This document shows, one piece after another, positions 1 to 8,668 of a stretch of DNA of 64,000 bases. The first letter of the stretch is position 1, and every line of letters starts with the position of its first letter. A model generated the notes under the pieces. The model was given only the letters and a program-made list of their open reading frames with translations, had not been told where the DNA came from and searched no databases. Source of the DNA: Trebonia sp963785645 (lineage in GTDB: Bacteria; Actinomycetota; Actinomycetes; Streptosporangiales; Streptosporangiaceae); NCBI GenBank assembly GCA_963785645.1, contig CAWAWG010000002.1:310001-374000 (forward strand), in the 5' to 3' direction. The position numbers and the translations under genes are program-made.

Positions 1-2055
1 CCGGGCCACGTAGTCGAAGACCAGCGAGCTCTGCGCGGCGATCAGGGCTGCGGCGAACGGCGGGACGACCCGCGGCAGCATCAAGGGCAGGGAGCCGGCC
101 ACGCCCGCGCGCGGCAGGAACACCGCGACGGCTGTTCGATCAAACGGGGGCCGCTCCTGCACGGGCACGCACCAGGCGCACAGCCATTGCCACTTCCAGC
201 CGAGTTCCGCGAGGCGGTCCGCGACGCCGGGACGCTGGGCGGTCTCGCCTTTGCGGTGGACAGTGACCGGCCCGTGCTCGGCGATCCAGTGCCGCGCCTT
301 CGCGACCGTGTGGTCGAACCGGTCTATCATCGGGGGCTCATAGACCGGGAGCATGTACCGGCCGTCGCGGGTAAAGGCGGTTCGCGCCGACTCCCAGCCC
401 TTGTCTCGCAGTTCCTGCTCAGCGTGGAACAGCCCGGTGTCGGCGGCGGCCCGGGGGAAGGCCGTTTCCAGCCTCAGCTTCCACGGGTTCCCGCCGGGCC
501 GGGTCTCGTCCCACAGGACCGGCACGCGACGGTAGACCGCCGTCACGAGCGCGGCGTCCCGGGAGCCTTGAAAGGGCGGCAGTGCGCCGGTATTCGGGTT
601 AACGAGCCCGGCCACGCCCGGCGCCAGCGTGAACGACCGGCCGCCGTCGCCGAGGTCAGCGGGGCCGTCGAGCCGGAACGCGAACCTGGCCGCGCCTGCG
701 CGCACAGGGTCGCCAACCACAGTGTCACCAACCACGGGGCCGCCAACCACGGGGTCGCCGACGAAGGTAAGCAGGCAGAACCGGGGGTCGGGACCGGTGA
801 AGTCGTACAGGGACGCGAGCGCGCCGCGGTGCATCAGGCCGCCGAGCAGGTGCCTCGCGCCGGGGGCGGCCGCGATCCCCTGGGCAACGGCGCAGCCCGC
901 GCGGCCCTCTGGCGCGAGGATCGTCGTAACGCGCTCCGTGAAAAGCTGGTCCGTACGCAGCGCCGACACGCCCGGCTCGGCCAGTCCCGCCGCACATTCG
1001 GGATACGCTCCCGAATCCGTGGCGAACCGGAAGACCGTGCTCTGGCCATGGCGGTCGATCTTCTCCCGGGGCGGGGCGGACAGGACGCAGCTAAAGCCGC
1101 CATGCCACCGGGTTTCGCTCTCGGAAACACGGAAGACGTCGGGGAACTCAAGGTCCCAGTGGAAGAACCGGTACTCATCGCCCAACCGGTCAATCTCGGC
1201 GAGGGTTTCGGGGAGAATTCCTTCTGGCCCCCGCTCCCGGAGGTCCAGCAGGACCCGGTTGACGACCGCAGGCGGCGCGTCCGGCGTCTTGACCCAGGCG
1301 AAGGCCGCGCACCAGGCGTCGGCGACCAGGCGTTTCGCGCGGAAGGCAGCCGAGTCGCGCCACTTGCGGTACTCGGCCGCCTGGTGGCCGTCGGCCGGCG
1401 CCCCGCCGGGCAGCCGCCCGATCTTCGCCAGGGACTTCGCCAGGGCCTCGTTGGCGCGGGAGTATCCGCCCTGCTCACTGAACAGGGTGGCCTGCCCGGG
1501 GTCCGGCTTGGCGTTGGCGCGGCGCAGGGAACGGGCATGCCTGCGGTCGTCGCCGTCGGCCGGCCGGAACGCCTCGTCGGGGATGCCGCTCTCGATCAGG
1601 TCCGGACTCGCGCCGATCAGGGCATTGCCCGGTCGGATGTGCCCGTCAAGGAAAGGCGGCGTCATCCCCGGGACGTCGGCCGCCGCCCGCAAGCGGTCCT
1701 TCGTCCGCTCCACCGCCTCGCCGCTGACGTCCACGCCGTAGAGGCAACTGCCGACCACCTCGCGCATCGCCCGCCGCAGCGCTTCCGGCGAGGGGTTCTC
1801 CTCGCGGGCCTCCGCCATCCGTCGAGCGATCCGGCCGGCCGCCGCGACCAGGAGATTACCCGCGCCGCAGGCCGGGTCGCAGACCGTCACCGCCAGCAGG
1901 GCCCGCGCGACTTCGGCGGCTTCGCCGGCGCTCTTCTTCCGCTTCGCCGCCCGTCTACCCCGCTCGACCGCGGCGTCGAGCACCGGCTCAAGGGCACTGT
2001 CCAGGAGGCAGTCCACGAACGCCTGCGGCAGGCAGTCGGTCACGGCCTTAATCAC
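1..2055 (-). pseudogene. Eco57I-like N6-adenine DNA methyltransferase, truncated remnant running off the left edge
   Basis: A minus-strand frame is open from about 2070 to base 1, so the 3' end is outside the window. Its translation follows Eco57I/type IIG methyltransferases in order: FVDCLLDSALEPVL, SAM-binding motif I DPACGAGNLL (near 1860), YGVDVSG, HIRPGNALIGA, IPDEAF, FHWDLEFPDVF, then LASLYDF and FDYVAR near the edge. Two defects stand out. The catalytic motif IV, normally NPPW or NPPY, reads SAPPRE at about 1066-1080. Homology also begins abruptly at about 2046, where intact relatives have a long N-terminal part ending in a YYTP-type motif; an ABC-F gene fragment lies there instead. 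GTG codons at 2070 and 2055 are possible starts, but I infer a 5'-deleted, decayed gene that once modified DNA in a restriction or phage-defence system. Confidence 0.7.
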
Positions 2056-2084
2056 CTCCAAGCCAGACACATCATGCCATGAGG

Positions 2085-2218
2085 CGCCCCATCTAAGGCC
2101 ACGTAAACCTCGTCGGGCTGGACGTCCGGGACCACGAACCGGCGTGTAACAGACACCGGCGCCAGCATCCTGGGTCGTGCGCTACCAGGAGGAACGTCCC
2201 GGGGTAGCGGTCCAGCGC
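2085..2218 (-). pseudogene. ABC-F ATPase C-terminal remnant
   Basis: On the minus strand one frame reads ALDRYPGTFLLVAHD and, after a frame change, another reads VSVTRRFVV. These match in order the C-terminus of the intact ABC-F protein at 10251-11948 (DEYPGTFLLVTHD, then SVSVTRRLMV). Only the last 40 or so codons survive and the frame is broken, so this is a gene stump. It abuts the truncated methyltransferase and probably marks a deletion or recombination junction. The stretch 2219-2484 shows no convincing gene. Confidence 0.6.
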
Positions 2219-2484
2219 CGCACATCGGCGACCTGACCGTGAGCGGTCCCCGCATCAGCCCGTCTCCCCCGGGTTGCCCTCGTCCGGCAGCCAGGCCTGG
2301 TACGAACACGCCTGGACGCCGTTAGCTCGGTGCGCCAGTCCGGCCGCCAGCGGACGAGCAGTGGCGGTGGGCTCCGGAAGTCAGCCGCACCCCGTTCTGG
2401 ATGACCCACTGCACCCGCCGCTCGCCCAGCCGGGCCGCCAGGAGTCCAGCTGGGTGGCGGGGACCAGGATCGGTCCGGCAGCGG

Positions 2485-3423
2485 CTATGCCTCCGGCAGG
2501 ACCGACACCGCGTTGGTTCGGCAGAGGTCGGCGAGGGCCGCGAGAACCGCCAGGCCGGCCAGGAGCGCCTCCTGGGGCGCGAGCAGCTTGTCGGCCACCA
2601 GCGTTTCCAGCGGGTTCTCCGATGTCGCGCTGTCGGGGTCGAACTGGTCGAGTAGCGCGGTGTCGGCCGGGTCCGCGAAGAAGTAGGCGTGTGCCACCCC
2701 GCAGGCCAGCGCCCGCGTGACGGCGGCCCCGGTCAGCCCGGCGGACAGGCCGAGTGGTGCGAGTGCCACGTCGAGGACCGGCTCCAGGAACTGCGTCACC
2801 GGGGCGATCCGGTCCTCGGCGATCACCGCGCGGGCCGCCTCCACCAGGGCGCTCCCGATGACGGAGACCGGGGCGGTGACGATCTCCTCGGCCTCGGCAT
2901 CACTGACCGGCCGCCCGAAGTGGCCGGCCTCCCACTCGACGACCGGGGCGAGGTGCTCTAGGACCACGCCGATCGCCGGGCCGGCCGCGGGCAGCCCGTC
3001 GAAGACGACCGCCCTGATGAGCAGGAAGGCGACCGCCTCCCTGACATTGCCGTAATCGAGCATGGTCTCGGTCGGCGGCAGTACCGCGTCGGCGGCAGGC
3101 GGCGCAGCCGCGGCCCGGGCGATGGCCGGCTCGGTGAAGAAGAAATCCCCGAGCGAGCCATCGTCCCATCGCGGTACCTCCGCGAGGACCGGCGTCGCTC
3201 CGCCCCACAGCATGGTGATGGCATCGTCCATCGCCGTCTGAGCGGCGGCGGCCTGCCCGGCAACCCGGCGCAGCGTGTCGCCGAGCGGGCCCGGCTGGCT
3301 CAGCGCCGCGGTCAGCCGCCGCTTGACCTGCTCTTGCTCGGCCCTCGACTCGATCTCCGTCCGGGACGGCCCGATTCCCGCGCGCCGTCCGGCCTTCTTC
3401 TTGCTCGCCTTTCCCATGGGCAC
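2485..3423 (-). CDS. Hypothetical protein with lysine-rich N-terminus
   Basis: A 312-residue frame with strong actinobacterial third-position GC bias. The N-terminus is very basic (KASKKKAGRR), followed by a mostly helical, alanine- and acidic-rich body with no signal peptide, no clear membrane segment and no catalytic motif that I recognise. Starts are ATG at 3423 (MPMGK) or ATG at 3417 (MGKAS); the second resembles the usual beginning of small basic-tailed actinobacterial proteins. It stands alone between gene remnants. Function unknown; the basic tail could bind nucleic acid, but that is a guess. Confidence 0.6.
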   Translation of the reverse strand: MPMGKASKKKAGRRAGIGPSRTEIESRAEQEQVKRRLTAALSQPGPLGDTLRRVAGQAAAAQTAMDDAITMLWGGATPVLAEVPRWDDGSLGDFFFTEPAIARAAAAPPAADAVLPPTETMLDYGNVREAVAFLLIRAVVFDGLPAAGPAIGVVLEHLAPVVEWEAGHFGRPVSDAEAEEIVTAPVSVIGSALVEAARAVIAEDRIAPVTQFLEPVLDVALAPLGLSAGLTGAAVTRALACGVAHAYFFADPADTALLDQFDPDSATSENPLETLVADKLLAPQEALLAGLAVLAALADLCRTNAVSVLPEA

Positions 3424-3554
3424 TAAACGTATTAGATGTCGAGCAGCTCGGCGGACTCATAGGACGGAGAGTCCGCCCGGGTGGCGAAGCGTGACGCCAG
3501 CCTGACGAGTCCCGCGTCGGGCGCGCCCCGCTAGCGAAGCCCAGGGTCGCGGGC

Positions 3555-3580
3555 GTGAAACACGAATCCGTTCTGGATGA
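3555..3580. repeat. Dispersed 26-bp motif, copy 1
   Basis: GTGAAACACGAA followed by TCCGTTCTGGATGA. The same motif recurs at 10199-10224 just downstream of the ABC-F gene; a 15-bp part (CCCGTTCTGGATGA with flank) is at 2390-2404 beside the ABC-F remnant, and a shorter match (GTAAAACACGAACCCGTTC) is at 47530-47548. The region 3424-3722 contains no other feature that I can support. Confidence 0.5.
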
Positions 3581-3722
3581 TGGTTTTGGTCCGGCCGACG
3601 CGTCTCAGGTCACGTCGCTGGGCCCCGCGAAGATGGTAAGGTCACGCGTTTCCTACGCCTGGTAGCTGTTTCCTCCGCCCGCCGTATATGGCGGCCGGCC
3701 GTCCTCATAGGTTCCGGTTGAG

Positions 3723-5210
3723 TTACGCCGTCGGCCGGTAAATGTCCTGCAGCGTGATGAGGGCGAGCCGGGAATCCTCCTCGGCCGCAGTCCGCAGTTC
3801 CAGGTTAAAGCCGGCGGCCGAGTAGCAGGCCAGCACACATTCACTGGTATCGAAACTGACCGCCAGCAGGTCACGGGCGCGTCGCAGGCGCTCGACGTGC
3901 CTGTGGTCCATGACCTCCCCCCACTTGACCTCACCGAGCGAAACGATGCGCCGTGACTCTCCGGGCGCGGCGGGCGCGAACACAACTACGTCAACCTCGA
4001 TCTGGCTCTTGCTTCCAGGGTCATTCACAGTGCCTGACCCGACCTCTCCAACCGGGATGCCGAACAAGTCCGCTCCCGAGGACTGAGCGAAGGAGCGGCA
4101 CATCGACTCGAAATGCGGCCCCACCACCTGGCTCAGGAAAGCCGCCCGCTGATCGCGCCATACGGCCTGCGCATGCCCCGCTTCGAGCCGGAACCACTCG
4201 GGACGCATGATGGCCTCGTAGAAGTTAATGAGCGGCTCAGCCACTTGGTAAGTCGACCGGCCGCGGCGGAACACATCCGGCGCCCTCACAACCAGTGAGC
4301 AGTCCTCCAGCACGTTTAGGGGATGCGTTAGGTCTGCCGCCTTCCGGCCGATGAAGTTGGCGATGCCTCCGTTGGTGCGGTTGCCCGCTGCGACGGCACC
4401 GAGAACGGAGTGATAGAGAGCGGGGTCACGAATCTCGGTCTCCTCAGCGAGGAGGTACCGCGCCTCCCGGAACAGCGGTGACTGTGGATTGAGAACAGTT
4501 CGGATAAGCCACGAGTCGAAGTCGTCCAGACCGTCGGGTGCGTCGAACGCGACGAACTCCCGCCGGTATGCGGGCGTCCCGCCAACCACCGAATGCAGCA
4601 TCACGGCAAGCCTCGGGTCCTCCGCCCCCCAAAAGCTGGCCGCATCCCGGTAGCCAAACGGGCGGACAAGCAGTTCCAGGCTCGCCCGACCGCGAAGCGG
4701 CGCCTGGCCGGCGAGCAACTGCCCCATTGTCGCCATCGCAGAGCCGCACAGCAACAGCCGCGCCATGCTGTCCCGTCCTGCCCCGCCCGGCCCAAGCTCA
4801 CGCTGAACGACCGACGGGAGCGAGGGGCTGGCCTTCACCAGGAACGGAAACTCGTCGATGACCACCACGCGCGGCTCGTCACGCACTGAGGAGAGCAGCA
4901 AGCGGATCGCGTCACCCCAGTCCCCGAGAGGCCTGGACACCACGATCCCCTGCCGGGTAAGAGCGGCAGCGAACGCACGAAGGCTCACCGCCTCCGTCTC
5001 CTCCAGTGCCGGGAAGTAGAGTCCCCCCGTTGCCGTGGCGAGCGCCTCCAGGAGGAAGCTTTTACCTTGACGGCGCCGCCCGCTAACCACTCCCAGCAGA
5101 GCCGTGCGGTGCGCGTTGGTAGCGAACCGGTTGAGTCCGCCCCACTCCCGGTCGCGATCAAACACATGCTGAGGCTTACTAACCACTGCCCCTCCGTCAG
5201 CGTCATACAT
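3723..5210 (-). CDS. AAA ATPase of the DUF234/archaeal ATPase type
   Basis: About 495 residues from the ATG at 5210 (MYDADGG). A Walker A motif GRRRQGKS lies near residue 45, Walker B VVVIDEFPFL about 80 residues later, and an arginine-rich AAA lid follows (LLVRPFGYRDA). The C-terminal third has IEVDVVVFAP and LGEVKWG, a spacing typical of the PD-(D/E)xK-like DUF234 domain of this ATPase family. Such proteins are widespread orphan ATPases whose role is not settled; some may act with toxins or mobile elements. An upstream ATG at 5252 would add 14 residues, but it would read straight through the palindrome at 5201-5245, so 5210 is preferred. It is flanked by gene remnants, which fits an accessory, recently acquired gene. 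Confidence 0.75.
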   Translation of the reverse strand: MYDADGGAVVSKPQHVFDRDREWGGLNRFATNAHRTALLGVVSGRRRQGKSFLLEALATATGGLYFPALEETEAVSLRAFAAALTRQGIVVSRPLGDWGDAIRLLLSSVRDEPRVVVIDEFPFLVKASPSLPSVVQRELGPGGAGRDSMARLLLCGSAMATMGQLLAGQAPLRGRASLELLVRPFGYRDAASFWGAEDPRLAVMLHSVVGGTPAYRREFVAFDAPDGLDDFDSWLIRTVLNPQSPLFREARYLLAEETEIRDPALYHSVLGAVAAGNRTNGGIANFIGRKAADLTHPLNVLEDCSLVVRAPDVFRRGRSTYQVAEPLINFYEAIMRPEWFRLEAGHAQAVWRDQRAAFLSQVVGPHFESMCRSFAQSSGADLFGIPVGEVGSGTVNDPGSKSQIEVDVVVFAPAAPGESRRIVSLGEVKWGEVMDHRHVERLRRARDLLAVSFDTSECVLACYSAAGFNLELRTAAEEDSRLALITLQDIYRPTA

Positions 5211-5245
5211 GATTATACTTTTCAAAAGTATAGTCATGTATGACG
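5201..5245. promoter_or_regulatory. 45-bp near-perfect palindrome at the ATPase start codon
   Basis: Arms 5201-5222 and 5224-5245 are 22 bp each with one mismatch around a single central C at 5223. The inner half is A/T-rich (TATACTTTT/AAAAGTATA), unlike the surrounding GC-rich DNA. The left arm contains the proposed start codon of the ATPase (5210). This is compatible with an autoregulatory operator covering the translation start, or with the end of a small mobile element. Confidence 0.7.
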
Positions 5246-5301
5246 TCGGCACTTGGTGAGGACCTCATCCATCATCACCGGGGACTGTGTGAAGGCACCG
5301 G

Positions 5302-5427
5302 GCCGTCACCCACGACCGCTGGTTCGCCCGCACCTTCGACCGCTTCCTGGTCTTCGGCTCCGACGGCATCGTCCGCGAGACCTCCGAGCCCATCTGGGAC
5401 GAGACCAGGGTCAAGCGCGCCCGGTAA
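5302..5427 (+). pseudogene. ABC-F ATPase C-terminal remnant (EttA-like)
   Basis: The plus frame reads AVTHDRWFARTFDRFLVF then GSDGIVRETSEPIWDE and ends RVKRAR with TAA at 5425-5427. THDRWF followed by FLVFG and WDE is the characteristic C-terminus of an actinobacterial ABC-F translation factor. Nothing upstream continues the frame, so only about 41 codons remain. It is a different ABC-F lineage from the stump at 2085-2218. The remainder, 5428-5820, has no gene; it contains an 18-bp perfect palindrome at 5783-5800. Confidence 0.65.
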
Positions 5428-5782
5428 CAGGCCGCGCCGCCCCTTCTCGTGTCCTTGTTGTCCCGAACGTGCCAGCGAGGAACTGCGCGGCGATCTCGGC
5501 AATCGCTGCGGCCCGAGGGTTGTTGTGCGCTACCTCGGCCGTTGCCAACCCCAGTTATTTCCCGCGGGCGTCTACAGCTCCGCATACCGCTGGCAAGTCG
5601 CGCTCATTCCGGTTCATGCCGTCTCCTGGTCAAGGAGGGTTACGCATAACCAAAGTCCGATATTACCGGTCATTGGAGCAAATCCACCCGAATCAGACAA
5701 GGGTAGTATTTCATACATATCGTCACCATGTCGGCGTAGCGCCTGGCAGACTGGCCAGTTCTTCGAAGATAGTGGATATTTA

Positions 5783-5800
5783 GGCGTGCTATAGCACGCC
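5783..5800. repeat. 18-bp perfect palindrome
   Basis: GGCGTGCTATAGCACGCC is fully self-complementary and lies 20 bp from the target duplication of the insertion sequence. A related core, TGCTATAGCA, recurs near 7490 on the other side of the element. It may be an old operator or terminator in the interrupted region. Confidence 0.5.
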
Positions 5801-5829
5801 GCCAGGAAGTTAAGGGGTTGGTTCGGAGG

Positions 5830-7283
5830 CAGGGCCGTTTCAAGGTAGCTGTCTGTGACTGGCGCTACGCTATGTAGCCATGAACTGAAGGGCTCGCGTC
5901 CGGTCGCCAGCTACCCACTCCGTACTTTCCTTGATTTTATTGATACCTTTTAGCCGGATTAGCCCCATTGCAAGGCTGTGGATGCTCGCGAGGACCTGCG
6001 GCCCGTCTCCGGTCCATGTCTGATTATGATCCTCGCGGTATACCGTGTCGCGGGGGTAATGGCTCATATTTTCAATTCCCCAATGACTTCTCTTGTGCCG
6101 GTTCAGCGTGGCAGCGCTCATTCCATTTGCGTCGGCACTGGTGAGCAGCAGTACCATTTCCTTGCCGATCCGGTCGCCGGAGACCTCGAATACCTCGCGT
6201 ATGATAATGGCGGCTTGCGCGGCCCCGGGGAAGTCGATCCCGCCTGCGTCTGCGGTCCAGCAGGACCATGTCTTTCGCTTGCCGCGGGAACGGTCTTCCA
6301 TGATGTCGTGGGCCTCTCCGCGGAGAAACGGCAAGACGGCGTCGAATGCGGCGCGCTGCAAGGTCGGCTGGTTGCCCTTGACGGTCATGATGTAATGCCA
6401 TCCTGGTCTTTTCCTGATGGCTTCCGCAGTTTCTTTCTGGGTATGAGCCGCGTCAAGCGTGAATACTGCCGGATCACTTTCCGGAACCGGCATGGATTCC
6501 AGCAGTGAGCTCGCCCGGGTGGTCTCGTTCGTGCCGTCTGGCACCCTGACCTGGGCAACAGTGATCCCTTCCTCCCGAATCATGGCGGAGAACAGGGTTA
6601 CCTGCTCGTTTTCCGTGGTCCACGCGCCGCGCATTACCTTCCCGTCTACAGAGATATTCCACTGGCCTTCCATGTTTGCCGCAGACTGTGCGGCGAGCCA
6701 GCTCCCGGTCACCCTGTCCATGTGATCGCCGTCAATCCCGGAGAGCACCAGGCGGATTGTCCATTTACTCGGGCACTTGTACCTCGACCTGAACCAGTCC
6801 CATTCGGCGCCCAGTTTCCCTAGTAGCGACTCCGTCATGTCACGGGCCTTCCTGGCGATCTCGGAGTATCCCTTCGCTCCCGCCAGAGCGGCAACGACAC
6901 AGACCGCTAGGACGAACGTCAGCGGGTGCTGCTTTCCTCTCGCCCTGCGCGGGTCGCCGATGGCTTCGAGCATTTCGAGAAGGCTTGATATGTCGGCATT
7001 CGAGCAGAATTCACGGGATGCGGGGCAGTCGCAGTTTGACTGCGCGTACGAACAATGGGAGAATAGCAACCGATGGCCTTCTCTTACTGAATTATGGATG
7101 TGTGGTAACAACCATTATTCACGAAAAAGAGAGGGCCATCTTCTGTTATTGGAGAAGTTGCAGGTAAACAGCCCGGGATATTTCGCGCTATCCCGCGCGG
7201 AGCTTTCCCACCTTCCTGCAGCCGACCAGTTGACTACCATATGTGTTCGAAACTTCACTTGCAGCTACCTTAAAACAGCCCTG
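5830..7283 (-). mobile_element. Complete ISAs1-family insertion sequence, 1454 bp
   Basis: The imperfect terminal inverted repeats are at 5830-5858 (CAGGGCCGTTTCAAGGTAGC onward) and 7255-7283 (the reverse complement begins CAGGGCTGTTTTAAGGTAGC). Both ends are flanked by the identical 9-bp sequence GTTCGGAGG (5821-5829 and 7284-7292), the target-site duplication. Length, TIRs, 9-bp duplication and the single DDE transposase fit the ISAs1 family. With both duplications intact, the insertion is probably fairly recent. Base composition is lower in GC than its surroundings, suggesting horizontal origin. Confidence 0.9.
5870..7111 (-). CDS. ISAs1-family transposase
   Basis: 413 residues, full length for this family. 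The N-terminal DDE_Tnp_1-associated region contains IGDPRRARGKQHPLTFVLAV and AGAKGYSEIA; the catalytic core follows with SVDGKVMRGA (first D), FTLDAAHTQ (second D), VKGNQP and HWGIENMSH (the E region), all hallmarks of ISAs1/H-repeat transposases. It cuts and moves the element between the TIRs described above. The first ATG at 7111 is used; some relatives begin about 40 residues later near LLEMLEAIGD. No stop or frameshift is visible, so the enzyme may be active. Confidence 0.9.
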   Translation of the reverse strand: MLPHIHNSVREGHRLLFSHCSYAQSNCDCPASREFCSNADISSLLEMLEAIGDPRRARGKQHPLTFVLAVCVVAALAGAKGYSEIARKARDMTESLLGKLGAEWDWFRSRYKCPSKWTIRLVLSGIDGDHMDRVTGSWLAAQSAANMEGQWNISVDGKVMRGAWTTENEQVTLFSAMIREEGITVAQVRVPDGTNETTRASSLLESMPVPESDPAVFTLDAAHTQKETAEAIRKRPGWHYIMTVKGNQPTLQRAAFDAVLPFLRGEAHDIMEDRSRGKRKTWSCWTADAGGIDFPGAAQAAIIIREVFEVSGDRIGKEMVLLLTSADANGMSAATLNRHKRSHWGIENMSHYPRDTVYREDHNQTWTGDGPQVLASIHSLAMGLIRLKGINKIKESTEWVAGDRTRALQFMAT

Positions 7284-7650
7284 GTTCGGAGGCCCGCCCG
7301 CGGGCGTCCCGGGGCGTGCTCTCCGGTTGCCACCGGCATAGGGCCAGTACTGACGAGTAGACGTCCTTTTTGACATGATTTTCCGAACACGAAATGGCCC
7401 TATGTCCGCTGGCCCCGCCGCCGGTGCCCTGACCGGGGAGGACAAGCTTCATCACCAGTCACAGCGGTTTCCTAAGTTCCTGGCATTGTGCTATAGCATG
7501 CTCAGGTATCCACTATGTTTGCTTGGCGCCGGTCGGCGTCCGGTTTGCCGCCGTTTGTCCCGACGGCAGATGGCACACCCGGGTCCGGAGGCTGGGGACC
7601 AAGGATCTCTGGAATCAGATATTTCGGGCATTGGTGGGCCGACAGACGGG

Positions 7651-7743
7651 ATGCGGGATATAAAATGCCCCTCTGGGGGCTTAAAGTATCCCGCATGCTC
7701 ACCAACTTGGCTCTCCGGGCAGGGGTCGGCTGCTCGGAGAGCC
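7651..7743 (+). ncRNA. Two consecutive RNA-like hairpins in a gene-free stretch
   Basis: Hairpin one pairs 7651-7660 (ATGCGGGATA) with 7687-7696, and 7667-7671 with 7676-7680 across an internal loop. Hairpin two pairs 7709-7717 (GGCTCTCCG) perfectly with 7735-7743. No credible protein gene occupies 7293-8038: the open frames there lack third-position GC bias. The pair could be a structured RNA, a terminator pair or a leftover of a mobile element; the strand is not determined by the sequence. Confidence 0.35.
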
Positions 7744-8038
7744 GTATCGGTCACCGGACGTGCATGGGCTGAATGCTTGCACCTCAAGGAATTTGCATAA
7801 TTTCTCTACTTTCGCGCATCGTATCGATCCTGTTGTTTATCGCGGGCAGTGCGCCTGGAATCATCCGTTACCGGCGAGCGGACAGTACGCGTTGCCATAT
7901 GAGCTACGGCTCAAATATGTCCAACACGAGACTGATCACGACCCACCTGCGCGTCCCCCATGCCGCTCCTCAATGTGCCGGGACAGGGCCAGCGCAGTTT
8001 CGTTATTTCTCCTGGTCAGGGCAGTAAGACCGATGATT

Positions 8039-8224
8039 TTACCCTTGCTTCTCCGCGTTACATTCTGTTCCCCTCAGCCTTTCCCGCAGAATGTACAGGC
8101 AAGATTCGAGAACGTCGTCAAGCAGGGACTCGGGATTGGCCAGGAGTATTTCGACGGCCACCATCATCGCGGCCGCGGGTGGCATGTTGCTTATCGCCGC
8201 CTCAACGGTCATGGGTCCGTTCAT
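8039..8224 (-). CDS. Small hypothetical protein (61 aa)
   Basis: ATG at 8224 preceded by a GAGGG ribosome-binding site 13 bp after the stop of the upstream small gene. The product begins MNGPMTVEAAISNMPPAAA and continues as an amphipathic helical segment (PESLLDDVLESCLYILRERL). No known domain. The tight spacing with 8238-8447 suggests a two-gene unit, divergent from the HTH regulator at 8669. These short genes next to HTH/DUF397 loci are common in actinobacteria and have no established role. Confidence 0.45.
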   Translation of the reverse strand: MNGPMTVEAAISNMPPAAAMMVAVEILLANPESLLDDVLESCLYILRERLRGTECNAEKQG

Positions 8225-8237
8225 CGTTCACCCTCAC

Positions 8238-8447
8238 TTACTCGCCATTTGACCATGCTTTGCGAGCACGCTCAGTTACTTCTATGGTTGATTGGTCGTA
8301 GAGCATTGTCAGTACGGCATAGTCGAATGACGATGCCGGCAGCCGTTCCAGTTCGTCACGCATCTCCGCTCGCCTGTGGAGGAGCGCGGAATCGTCTAGC
8401 TGTGTGAAGTCGTCATTGTCATCCATGACCATTTCCTGGTGTGCCAT
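8238..8447 (-). CDS. Small acidic hypothetical protein (69 aa)
   Basis: Start ATG at 8447 (MAHQEMVMDD); a longer version from 8621 would add a cysteine/arginine-rich stretch with poor coding character. The product contains FTQLDDSALLHRRAEMRDEL and a helical C-terminus. It is probably coexpressed with the 61-aa gene downstream and transcribed away from the HTH gene. Function unknown. Confidence 0.45.
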   Translation of the reverse strand: MAHQEMVMDDNDDFTQLDDSALLHRRAEMRDELERLPASSFDYAVLTMLYDQSTIEVTERARKAWSNGE

Positions 8448-8668
8448 CGTTACGCCTGTTTCCGGGTACCGCTTACGACTCTGGCGGACCCTTGTGATGT
8501 GCCTTGTGGTGTTCGGGGCATCCCCGGCGGCGCAGATGGTGACGGACACGCATACCGGGGATGCATGACAACGATGGACCCGGAAGCGTAGCGTTGTGAA
8601 CATTACGAGCGCCGCTGCCACATAACATTGTGATCAGCAAGACCGGCAAGAAAACGGAGGACCACCCC

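Noticed and set aside
187..2082. 631-codon plus-strand open frame
   Set aside because: It is the complement of the methyltransferase remnant; its translation is Arg/Gly/Pro-rich with no domain, while the minus frame shows ordered methyltransferase motifs.
7375..8407. Plus-strand open frames between the IS and the HTH gene
   Set aside because: No third-position GC bias, no ribosome sites and no recognisable domain; the stretch is better described as non-coding with hairpins.
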